A stretch of DNA of 7,379 bases, taken from the NCBI GenBank assembly GCA_009924885.1, contig RFQS01000113.1:1-7379 (forward strand), in the 5' to 3' direction. Each line of letters starts with the position of its first letter. The first letter of the stretch is position 1. Made by a program: the position numbers and the translations under genes. Shown piece by piece: positions 1 through 6,335 of the stretch. The notes under the pieces are model-generated. The model had not been told where the DNA came from. It searched no databases and saw only the letters and a program-made list of their open reading frames with translations. Source of the DNA: Pseudomonadota bacterium. Lineage in GTDB: Bacteria; Cyanobacteriota; Vampirovibrionia; LMEP-6097.

Positions 1-1919
1 TCTGGGATCGCTTGCCAAGCCTGAGAAAAGAATTTATCCGCAGCCTTAAAGACAAGATCTTCTATCTCCGCCACACATAGTTTAGCATCACCACTAATCA
101 TCGCAAGTGAATCTAAAGTAACTCCAGAACCCATTCCAATAAGTAGAATATTATTAAACTTATCTTTAAAATACTTAGGCGCGACACCTAGTAAAACTTG
201 CGTCTGCATATCAGCTGCGGAGAATATCCCATCCTCAATTGGGATACCAGCTTCAACTTTCGCATTATTTTTTAGATAAATAGTATTAGCGAAATTATCT
301 TTAATAACGGTTACTGTAGAATAGAGCCCATCTTGATGAAATAAAACCTCTTCCTGAGTATCATCTACATAATATCCTTGCTCACCTCTATACTTTAATG
401 CATAATAGAGCTCTGCTCCACTAGCTGTTCTAGCTATAATAAAATTCGGCTTTAAAAAAATTAAAGCTATAAAACATAGAGCTGCAATAAAAAATAAAAA
501 ATACTGTTTCTCTTTAGAAAAACTAAGGGTAATCACTAAAGTAAGTAAAACTATTAAATTAAATATCAGCAAACACTGATTAAGACCACCTTCTAGCGAA
601 GGAATAAAAAAGAAAACTGTAACCAAAGAACCAAGAATACCTCCAAGAGTATTAATAGAAAAAACTTTACCAATATTAGCACCTGCATAAAGCACTCTAG
701 ATCTATCGTTCAGATAATCACTGTATGTGAATATCTGTAATAAATAAGTACTAGCAAAAGCTATAGTTGCAGAAACTGGCACTACAACTATGCCAGCTAG
801 TATAAATTTCATAAAACTCAAAGCAATTTTATACAGATCTTCGCGATGAAAATCATTCAATAAAAATCCCACTGAATCTATCAAATATAAATAAGTACCT
901 GTAATAGATTTAAAGCTAAAGGAGCTGATAAAAATTAAAGCTGCTAAAAGCAAAACAAGCCAGTTTATATGTTCTATATCATGTTCAAAACTATTCCCCA
1001 GACTAAGTTTAAGAGGTTTAGCTACTAAATAGAATATAAAAGTTCCTAAAGCAAGACCAAATATAACTGCTGCAAGAACCATCGCAAAAGAGTAAACAGA
1101 GCTAGCAAGAATAAGGCTAAAAGCTCTCATCCAGACAAGCTCAAGCCCCAATAAAATAAAACCAAAGGCAAAGCTAAGCCACAGCAAGACCTTAGATCCT
1201 TGAGCCTCAATATTCAAAGGAGTTTCATCTTCCAAATTATCGTCATCAAAAGCTTTTGATAATTGATTTTTGGGACTGTGCAGACTAAGATTTAAAGTGA
1301 ATATTTTAATCGACTCAAAAATCTCAATAACTACAGCCTTCATATTAAACAGAGATGGCAAGAAGCTGAGAATAAATATAGAAAGATGTAGAATCGCAAG
1401 ATTATGTAAAGTAAGCTTTAAACCAAGCTGTTTAAAAGCAAAGAAAATCACAAAAACAATAGCAAGCAATCCAGCAAAGGTATTCACAAAATAAATCTTA
1501 GATACCGTATTAGATTTCTCTGTACCATTCTCACGATAAGCCACATAGAAATTACTCAGTAATGGAAACAAGCTACCTAAAAGTATGGAAATAGGGGCTA
1601 ACATTAATGAAGAAAATAAATGTTCTGGATTAAAGAAATTACCAGTTAAGTAAGTTAAAAAAGCTAAAACTAAATTTAAAATACTAAAGATAAACAAAGA
1701 GGCAAAAGAACTTTTGGCAGGATAAAAGAATTTACTTAAAGCAGCTGCAAAATAAGAACCTACAGCGATGCCACCAAAAAAAATTATTAAAACTAAAGCT
1801 GTACTCAGAGATTCAGAAATAAAGACCTGTTTTAAAATACGTGACCAAGAAAGCTCATGTACCAATGCAGCAAAGCCACTTAAAAAAAAACAAAGATAGG
1901 CTATTAGCTTAATTATCAT
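1..1919 (-). CDS. Fused membrane transporter-like / spermidine synthase-like protein, C-terminus cut by window edge
   Basis: The frame is open from an ATG at 1919 to the left edge with no stop, giving 639 visible residues. The first ~495 residues are strongly hydrophobic, with about 12-13 likely membrane segments. They contain two copies of the motif typical of fused MFS/spermidine-synthase proteins: SGFAALVHELSWSRIL near residue 14 and GFILLGLELVWMRAF near residue 253. An acidic loop (about 205-240) separates the halves. From residue 530 a soluble spermidine-synthase-type Rossmann domain starts: DGLYSTVTV (530-538), DMQTQ (570-574), the nucleotide-binding loop GMGSGVTLDS (595-604) and acidic residues in VAEIE (616-620). 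The rest of the catalytic domain lies outside the window. The start is supported by AGAGG six bases upstream, and the gene overlaps the end of mutL by 11 bases, so it is probably the third gene of the operon. Family members are inner-membrane proteins; aminopropyl transfer is inferred only, since many are uncharacterised. Confidence 0.87.
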   Translation of the reverse strand, partial: MIIKLIAYLCFFLSGFAALVHELSWSRILKQVFISESLSTALVLIIFFGGIAVGSYFAAALSKFFYPAKSSFASLFIFSILNLVLAFLTYLTGNFFNPEHLFSSLMLAPISILLGSLFPLLSNFYVAYRENGTEKSNTVSKIYFVNTFAGLLAIVFVIFFAFKQLGLKLTLHNLAILHLSIFILSFLPSLFNMKAVVIEIFESIKIFTLNLSLHSPKNQLSKAFDDDNLEDETPLNIEAQGSKVLLWLSFAFGFILLGLELVWMRAFSLILASSVYSFAMVLAAVIFGLALGTFIFYLVAKPLKLSLGNSFEHDIEHINWLVLLLAALIFISSFSFKSITGTYLYLIDSVGFLLNDFHREDLYKIALSFMKFILAGIVVVPVSATIAFASTYLLQIFTYSDYLNDRSRVLYAGANIGKVFSINTLGGILGSLVTVFFFIPSLEGGLNQCLLIFNLIVLLTLVITLSFSKEKQYFLFFIAALCFIALIFLKPNFIIARTASGAELYYALKYRGEQGYYVDDTQEEVLFHQDGLYSTVTVIKDNFANTIYLKNNAKVEAGIPIEDGIFSAADMQTQVLLGVAPKYFKDKFNNILLIGMGSGVTLDSLAMISGDAKLCVAEIEDLVFKAADKFFSQAWQAIP

Positions 1920-3927
1920 AAATCGCCTCTAACGCTGATATAAATTTTACTCCAGCTAGCTCTAATGGATTATTAATTGAAAAATTAGCCCAAGAATTTA
2001 CTTGCCGCGGTGTCCAAGTTTTACTAGCTAAACTTGCAGATTTCCTCTGATTACATTCTCTACAAGTAGCAAAAAGATTACGAGAGTCTAAATTCAAGAC
2101 CGCAAATTTAGAGGCTGGCAAATGATGATCAAAAGAAGCTTTATGTGCTTCAATCAGATGCTCAGTAACTGTTTCATTGCGTGCATTCAGCCAAGAGATT
2201 GACTCAGATCCAGCTCTAAGTAAAGCCTGTTTCACCACCTTAGGGTGAATGAGTGCTTTAGCACAGTATACACATGAATAATTATCTCTAGCCCAAATCT
2301 CTTCAAGCTGTCCTAAAGGAGGTCTCAGACTAGGTCTTGAAAGTTTAGTCGCTGGTTTCTTTTTAGAAAGTAATTTAGTTGAAGATTCAGTACCTACATG
2401 AAAAGAATTATCTTCAGTCTTAGTCTCTAACAGCTTCTTCGTAAATATTTCTAAAGAATCTAAATATAAATCCTGAATACTTTCATCGACTGGAAATAAT
2501 TTACCTGTTACTAAAAACCCAAAAGACTGATCAGCATTAGCACTAAAAATTTTAAAACCCTCTCCTTGCTCATCAAAACTAATACCTTCAAGGTAATCAG
2601 AAAGATTGCCTTCTATAAAATTTACCTCAATAGACGGGAACCTTGTGAGGAAGGATAAGGTCTTACCATTGTCGCTCTGAGACTGATACACGATGCTACT
2701 TTCACTCACTTCAGAATCCTGAGGAGTCAGCCTTGAACTTGCACCTTCGGCAACAGTACCCTGAGGAGACTGCTCGCAATCTTCAATAGGCAAGACTGCT
2801 AACTTTGGCTGTGATATCGAAACTAATTCTCTTTCAGAAAAAAGGCAAGGACGCTCCTCGCCACTAAGATCCGAATCAGCATGAGGTTCTAAATCTGCTA
2901 GTACTGGGTTGAAAATCTCTAACTGTTTATATTCTGAACATTTATAAAAATACTCAGATAAATTAGTAGAAATTGCGGTGATTAAAGTTCTATAAACTTC
3001 ATTAGCGTGTAAGTATTTAACTTCTTGTTTACGCGGATGTACATTAACATCGACCTCTGAGCTCGGCAGCTCTAAATTAATGATGATAATAGGATATTTC
3101 TTTACAGGTAATAAATCTTTATAAACCCTATCTACAGCAGATCTTATCGTATTACATTTAATAATACGCTTATTTACCGCAGTAAAATAATATCGCTTGT
3201 CGCTACGATTCAGCTCTGGAGCTGCTAAGTAGCCTGAAACTTTAATCGCCCCAGTATTATATTCGAAATTAATTAAATGCTCAAATGCAGATCTGCCAAA
3301 TAATTCACGTGCTGTAACTTTAAAAGGCTGATCTTTTAAAACCTTAAACTGAGTTTTTCCATCAATTAAGAGTTCAAAAGAAACATTAGGATTGAATATA
3401 GAAAAGGCTTTTAACAGATCTATAATATTCTGCTTTTCTTTTACCACAGACTTCATGAACTTCAAACGAGCTGGAGTATTATAAAAAAGCTCATCTACCT
3501 CTATACTAGTACCAACTCCAGCCCCCACAGAGGATACTTCTTCTCTATCAGCATCTATATAAAATTTTGTAGCATCAGCTTCAGATCTAGTTTTACTAAT
3601 ACAGGTAACTTTACTTATAGAAGATATACTCGCTAAAGCCTCTCCTCTAAAACCATTCGAGTCTATAGAAAATAAATCCTCTATTTCTGTAATCTTACTA
3701 GTCGCATGGCGAGTGAAAGCTAAAGGTAATTCATTTACTGGAATACCAGAACCATTATCCGAAACTTTAATGTATCTAAGCTGTTTACTAAGCTCCACCG
3801 CAATCGAATTAGCTCCAGCATCTATACTGTTTTCGACTAATTCTTTAACAACAGATAAAGCCCCTTCTACTACTTCACCTGCAGCAATTTGATTAGCAAT
3901 CAAATCAGATAGTATTCTTATCGGCAT
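1909..3927 (-). CDS. mutL: DNA mismatch repair protein MutL with a C-terminal HNH endonuclease domain
   Basis: The protein has 672 residues. Residues 1-330 are a standard MutL ATPase/transducer region: QIAAGEVVE (13-21), KELVENSIDAGA (28-39) with catalytic Glu29 and Asn33, SDNGSGI (56-62), RHATSKI (73-79), GFRGEALASI (92-101), LFYNTPARLKF (147-157) and VDVNVHPRKQEV (292-303). MutL couples mismatch recognition by MutS to strand incision or helicase loading. Residues 331-420 are a Ser/Glu/Pro-rich linker, 421-505 an unrecognised region, and 521-537 are basic. The usual MutL C-terminal domain and its DQHAxxE(R)-type metal motif are not seen. Residues 541-645 instead form an HNH nuclease: C552-x2-C555, D600-H601-H602, P604, N617, C622-x2-C625, N626 and K629. 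The frame is continuous with no sign of frameshift. The ribBA stop and mutL start overlap as TAATG, implying translational coupling. MutL identity is certain; the HNH assignment is strong; nuclease function in repair is inference. ERPAS in motif I is altered to EGALS. Confidence 0.95.
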   Translation of the reverse strand: MPIRILSDLIANQIAAGEVVEGALSVVKELVENSIDAGANSIAVELSKQLRYIKVSDNGSGIPVNELPLAFTRHATSKITEIEDLFSIDSNGFRGEALASISSISKVTCISKTRSEADATKFYIDADREEVSSVGAGVGTSIEVDELFYNTPARLKFMKSVVKEKQNIIDLLKAFSIFNPNVSFELLIDGKTQFKVLKDQPFKVTARELFGRSAFEHLINFEYNTGAIKVSGYLAAPELNRSDKRYYFTAVNKRIIKCNTIRSAVDRVYKDLLPVKKYPIIIINLELPSSEVDVNVHPRKQEVKYLHANEVYRTLITAISTNLSEYFYKCSEYKQLEIFNPVLADLEPHADSDLSGEERPCLFSERELVSISQPKLAVLPIEDCEQSPQGTVAEGASSRLTPQDSEVSESSIVYQSQSDNGKTLSFLTRFPSIEVNFIEGNLSDYLEGISFDEQGEGFKIFSANADQSFGFLVTGKLFPVDESIQDLYLDSLEIFTKKLLETKTEDNSFHVGTESSTKLLSKKKPATKLSRPSLRPPLGQLEEIWARDNYSCVYCAKALIHPKVVKQALLRAGSESISWLNARNETVTEHLIEAHKASFDHHLPASKFAVLNLDSRNLFATCRECNQRKSASLASKTWTPRQVNSWANFSINNPLELAGVKFISALEAIYDN
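1926..1930 (-). promoter_or_regulatory. Ribosome binding site of the spermidine synthase-like gene
   Basis: AGAGG on the minus strand lies six bases before the ATG at 1919, inside the last codons of mutL. It fixes the start of the downstream membrane protein and shows that this gene can be translated from the mutL transcript. Confidence 0.6.
1990..2307 (-). other. HNH endonuclease domain within MutL
   Basis: This segment encodes MutL residues 541 to about 646. It starts with IWARDNYSCVYCAKAL, the usual first zinc knuckle of HNH enzymes. After an unusually long spacer comes FDHHLPAS with the catalytic His, then RNLFATCRECNQRKSA, which carries the Asn, the second CxxC knuckle and the trailing Asn and Lys. 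The order and spacing of the last two blocks match McrA-like HNH nucleases, although the Gly-Gly often found after DHxxP is missing. Such domains use one divalent metal to cut DNA; the zinc is structural. Confidence 0.88.
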
Positions 3928-5180
3928 TAAAATAAATGACCTAACTTGTTTCTCTTAGTCTCTAAGTATTTTTCATTATGCTTACATGCTTCATAATGCA
4001 GTGGAACCCTTTCTGTGATTTTCAGACCATATCCCTCTATCCCATAAATCTTCTTCGGATTATTAGTAAGCAGTTTAATTTCCTTAAGTCCTAGGTCAGA
4101 GAGTATCTGCGCTCCTACACCGAAAGTCCTTAAATCAGCAGGAAAACCCAACTGCAAATTAGCCGAAACCGTGTCGTGGCCTTCATCCTGCAACTCATAT
4201 GCCTTTAATTTATTTAAAAGACCAATGCCCCTACCTTCCTGCCTTAAATATACTAAAACGCCCAAACCTGCTTCACGAATCTGTTTAATCGCTCCATCTA
4301 ACTGAGTTCCACAATCACAGCGCAAACTACCAAATAAATCTCCAGTTAAGCATTCACTATGTACCCTAACTAAAACAGATTTAGAGTCTTTAACAGCTTT
4401 CTCTAAATCACCTAAAACTAAAGCTACATGCTCTTTATCCGAAAGAGAATCTTTATAACCATATATTCTAAAATCTTCGGAATACTTATTTGGCAGAGCT
4501 ACATCTACGATACGATGCACAAAACGCTCTTTCTTAAGTCTATAAGCCACCAAATCAGCAATAGTAATGAATTTCAGCCCAAACTCTTTAGCATACTTAA
4601 AAAGATCATCACGCCTAGCCATCTCACCATTATCTTTAAGAATTTCACAGATAACTCCAGATGGTTTAAGACCAGCTAAGCGAGCAAGATCCACTGAAGC
4701 CTCAGTATGACCAACCCTCTTCAAAACACCACCCTCTACGGACTTAAGAGGGAAAATATGCCCTGGTCTTCTCAGATCACTGGCGACTACGTCATTTGCT
4801 AAAGCTACTTCTATAGTCTTCGCTCGATCAAAAGCGCTTATACCAGTAGTCACCCCAAAACGTGGATCAGCATCAATGCTAATGGTAAAAGCTGTTTTAT
4901 TAGCATCGGTATTTTCTCTTACCATGTCATCTAGATTGAGCTTCTTTACAGTCTCTGAATCTAAAGTTAAACAAATCAAACCACGAGCATGCTTGCTCAT
5001 AAAATTAATAATCTCTGGGCTTACTTTCTCTGCTGCACAGATTAAATCACCTTCATTTTCACGATTATCATCATCCGCGACGATAATCATCTTTCCGTTA
5101 CGAATATCTTCTATAGCTGATTCTACGGTATCAAAATCTGATGAGGTCATTAGACTTAAGTATAACTTAGTAGACCTCAT
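3927..5180 (-). CDS. ribBA: Bifunctional 3,4-dihydroxy-2-butanone 4-phosphate synthase / GTP cyclohydrolase II
   Basis: This 417-residue cytosolic enzyme performs both entry reactions of riboflavin synthesis: ribulose 5-phosphate to dihydroxybutanone phosphate plus formate, and GTP to a diaminopyrimidine phosphate. The RibB half (about 13-212) shows DDDNRENEGD (36-45), HARGLICL (64-71), TGISAFDRA (112-120), RRPGHIFPL (137-145) and GHTEASVDL (157-165). The RibA half (about 218-405) shows the zinc site C277, C288 and C290 in ECLTGDLFGSLRCDCG, RQEGRGIGL (313-321), AYELQDEGHDTVSAN (327-341) and LLTNNPKK (370-377). Both halves look complete and of usual length. The start is uncertain: ATG 5180 gives ten residues before the family's usual N-terminus, while the internal ATG at 5150 begins MTSSDFDTV. 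No in-frame start exists further upstream because TGA precedes ATG 5180. The gene heads the operon and its stop overlaps the mutL start. Confidence 0.97.
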   Translation of the reverse strand: MRSTKLYLSLMTSSDFDTVESAIEDIRNGKMIIVADDDNRENEGDLICAAEKVSPEIINFMSKHARGLICLTLDSETVKKLNLDDMVRENTDANKTAFTISIDADPRFGVTTGISAFDRAKTIEVALANDVVASDLRRPGHIFPLKSVEGGVLKRVGHTEASVDLARLAGLKPSGVICEILKDNGEMARRDDLFKYAKEFGLKFITIADLVAYRLKKERFVHRIVDVALPNKYSEDFRIYGYKDSLSDKEHVALVLGDLEKAVKDSKSVLVRVHSECLTGDLFGSLRCDCGTQLDGAIKQIREAGLGVLVYLRQEGRGIGLLNKLKAYELQDEGHDTVSANLQLGFPADLRTFGVGAQILSDLGLKEIKLLTNNPKKIYGIEGYGLKITERVPLHYEACKHNEKYLETKRNKLGHLF

Positions 5181-5194
5181 TCATAGTTTGCCAA

Positions 5195-5202
5195 TCCTCC
5201 CC
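5195..5202 (-). promoter_or_regulatory. Strong Shine-Dalgarno sequence ahead of ribBA, spaced oddly
   Basis: GGGGAGGA is the best ribosome binding site near ribBA. GGAGG lies 11 bases before an out-of-frame ATG at 5184, which opens only a five-codon frame (MNEVY, stop at 5167-5169), and 15 bases before the in-frame ATG at 5180. The second in-frame ATG at 5150 has no Shine-Dalgarno of its own. Ribosomes may therefore meet the mini-frame first. Confidence 0.45.
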
Positions 5203-5210
5203 AAATTAAA

Positions 5211-5240
5211 AATATAAAAATAATGGAAAATAAGTTTTAA
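5211..5240 (-). promoter_or_regulatory. Possible sigma-70-type promoter of the ribBA-mutL operon
   Basis: On the minus strand TTAAAA (5240-5235) and TATATT (5216-5211) are separated by 18 bases. They match the -35 and -10 consensus at four and five of six positions. The predicted leader to the ribBA start is short, about 25-30 bases. The region is very AT-rich, so chance matches are likely. Confidence 0.35.
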
Positions 5241-5290
5241 TTCCCATTAGCCTTAACTAGGTATTAATCTACAAATGTTTTTCTCTGCTT

Positions 5291-5596
5291 ATGGATCATT
5301 TCAACGATTTCGATAAAAACTCATTTGCATCATCAGAAGTAGCCCAAAAAGAACTGGTGCTATCATTCTTCTCATCACGAGAAGTTGAGGCTTATAGTCT
5401 CTACCAATCCCTAGCCTTAGATCTTTATAGATCTATTACTTTCTTTAGAACTTATGGAAAAGTCGAGAAGTTCATTACAGCACATCAAGACTTTGTAGAC
5501 TATAAAGAAGATATAGAAGAGCTTTGGGCTGAGTTTGAACACATGAGTGAAGAAGAACTTGCAGAGGTATCTCTAAGAATACTTACAGATCTGTAG
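5291..5596 (+). CDS. Small acidic protein of unknown function
   Basis: The frame encodes 101 residues from an ATG at 5291 and is transcribed divergently from ribBA. I do not recognise a family. The product is acidic, lacks cysteine, membrane segments or a signal peptide, and looks mostly helical, with a charged C-terminal half (DYKEDIEELWAEFEHMSEEE near residues 70-89). A small cytosolic helical protein is the likely form. The start lacks a clear Shine-Dalgarno, and the next upstream ATG (5275) is out of frame. Support for a real gene comes from balanced amino-acid composition, absence of a better frame on the other strand, and a possible terminator overlapping its stop codon. Confidence 0.6.
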   Translation: MDHFNDFDKNSFASSEVAQKELVLSFFSSREVEAYSLYQSLALDLYRSITFFRTYGKVEKFITAHQDFVDYKEDIEELWAEFEHMSEEELAEVSLRILTDL

Positions 5597-5603
5597 GTTT
5601 TTT
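5582..5603 (+). terminator. Possible intrinsic terminator of the small plus-strand gene
   Basis: CTTACA (5582-5587) can pair with TGTAGG (5592-5597) around a GATC tetraloop, with one G-T wobble. A run of six T follows at 5598-5603. The stop codon TAG at 5594-5596 lies in the stem. The stem is short and weak, so the call rests mainly on its placement and the T-run. Confidence 0.42.
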
Positions 5604-5627
5604 ATCTTCTTGAAGCTTCCCACCCAT

Positions 5628-5667
5628 TATCAAATTTAATTAACGTCAACATTGCTTAAATTTGATA
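5628..5667. repeat. Perfect 12-bp inverted repeat with 16-bp spacer
   Basis: TATCAAATTTAA at 5628-5639 is matched exactly in inverse orientation by TTAAATTTGATA at 5656-5667. The structure spans the last codons and stop of the minus-strand gene ending at 5636, between two convergent genes. Neither strand has a T-run after the repeat, so it is not a standard intrinsic terminator. It could be an mRNA 3'-end hairpin or a protein-binding site. Confidence 0.6.
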
Positions 5668-5935
5668 GATCAACTCGAATAGTAATAGCACGATCTCCAA
5701 TTAATGATAAGTGTGGCTTTATACAACGCTCACAGTATCCGTGCAATTGCCTTGCAGTTGCCCTGACTACTTCGTCTATTTCTGATTTTGCTAATTCCCT
5801 CTTTGTTTCTATTACTTCCTCGCCTATTTTCCATTTTTCTGTAAATTTCCTACTTTCTAAATCAGCTCTGAGATCTGCATTAAATTTTTCATTAACTGGC
5901 GTTAGTGTAAAAGATGGGCGATGCCGTTCATTCAT
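5636..5935 (-). CDS. Small CxxC-containing protein of unknown function
   Basis: The frame encodes 99 residues from an ATG at 5935, preceded by a weak AGGG five bases upstream. I do not recognise the family. The N-terminal part is basic and polar. Residues 32-66 look helical and charged (EKWKIGEEVIETKRELAKSE). HGYCERCIKPH (65-75) carries a single CxxC that could be half of a metal site, and the C-terminal part (DRAITIRVDLSNLS) looks like a beta strand. It is convergent with the upstream small plus-strand gene and lies 124 bases after the antitoxin gene on the same strand. An overlapping plus-strand frame exists but needs a TTG start and has an implausible composition. It does not resemble RelE, HigB or BrnT toxins, so I do not call it the antitoxin's partner. 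Confidence 0.55.
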   Translation of the reverse strand: MNERHRPSFTLTPVNEKFNADLRADLESRKFTEKWKIGEEVIETKRELAKSEIDEVVRATARQLHGYCERCIKPHLSLIGDRAITIRVDLSNLSNVDVN

Positions 5936-6059
5936 ATATGCCCTATAATTCCAATCGCCTACTCTAAAAATTTCACTCGAGATAATACAAACCTATCACA
6001 AATTCGCAGCAAAATACAAGTCCCTTTATTTCTTATCGACTGAAAATTATCACTTAATT
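5936..6059. other. Intergenic stretch with no recognised content
   Basis: These 124 bases separate the antitoxin gene from the small CxxC gene. I see no open frame of note, no clear hairpin followed by T, and only weak promoter-like words on the minus strand, such as TATTAT at about 5983-5988 without a properly spaced -35 element. Confidence 0.4.
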
Positions 6060-6335
6060 TTATGGTGAAAAACGAGCCTGATCATTCGCATATTTATGAA
6101 GCACGCTCGAAATAAAACTCTGATAGGCTAGCCCCTCTTTTTCAGCAAGCCTCTTTAATATCTCAAGATCAGCACCAGACAATCTAATATTTATTCTAGT
6201 ATCTTTAGTAAAATATCTATTAGCGGCCTGCTTCGCAACCGCAATTTCTCTATCCAAGCTTCTAGAACTCATTAATTCATCATTTTCATAAGCTTTTAAA
6301 ATCTCATCTCCATAATCATCAAAATTCATTTTCAT
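6060..6335 (-). CDS. CopG-type (ribbon-helix-helix) antitoxin
   Basis: The protein has 91 residues. An acidic, charged N-terminal half (1-42) precedes a C-terminal ribbon-helix-helix block: TKDTRINIRLSGADLEILKR (residues 43-62) is the DNA-contacting strand and first helix, and EKEGLAYQSFISSVLHKYA (65-83) is the turn and second helix. The string 'RINIRLS..DLE.LK..A..EGL.YQ.FISS.LHKY' is the hallmark of CopG antitoxins of the PF12441 type, usually encoded just after a small toxin gene. Such antitoxins dimerise, bind their own promoter and neutralise the toxin. Here no intact toxin lies on either side; only a short tail-like frame precedes it with a TAATG junction. AGGAG lies four bases before ATG 6335 and ten before ATG 6329, so the protein may start at Met1 or Met3. 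Confidence 0.85.
   Translation of the reverse strand: MKMNFDDYGDEILKAYENDELMSSRSLDREIAVAKQAANRYFTKDTRINIRLSGADLEILKRLAEKEGLAYQSFISSVLHKYANDQARFSP

Noticed and set aside
1..20. Cyanobacterial HIP1 palindrome (GCGATCGC)
   Set aside because: Only GGGATCGCT is present at the left edge; no true copy was seen in the window, so it gives no taxonomic support.
1270..1494. 74-codon plus-strand open frame
   Set aside because: It lies entirely inside the membrane protein gene on the other strand, lacks a ribosome binding site and has no protein-like pattern; it is a shadow.
1909..3927. MutL-HNH as two genes merged by a sequencing error
   Set aside because: The frame runs without stop or frame change through linker and HNH part, no internal ribosome binding site and start precede the HNH domain, and codon use looks uniform; still, raw reads should confirm it.
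4428..5217. Two plus-strand open frames across ribBA (4428-4679 and 4876-5217)
   Set aside because: Both are antisense to highly conserved ribBA coding sequence; they are shadows of it.
5181..5290. FMN riboswitch ahead of ribBA
   Set aside because: The whole divergent gap is only 110 bases and AT-rich. I see none of the conserved RFN-element blocks, and the likely promoter leaves a leader far too short for it.
5636..5935. CxxC protein as the toxin partner of the CopG antitoxin
   Set aside because: It is 124 bases downstream rather than immediately upstream, and shows no RelE, HigB, BrnT or PIN-like pattern.
5652..5948. 98-codon plus-strand frame opposite the CxxC gene
   Set aside because: It needs a TTG start without a Shine-Dalgarno and its product is a Ser/Phe/Ile-rich mirror of the better minus-strand frame.
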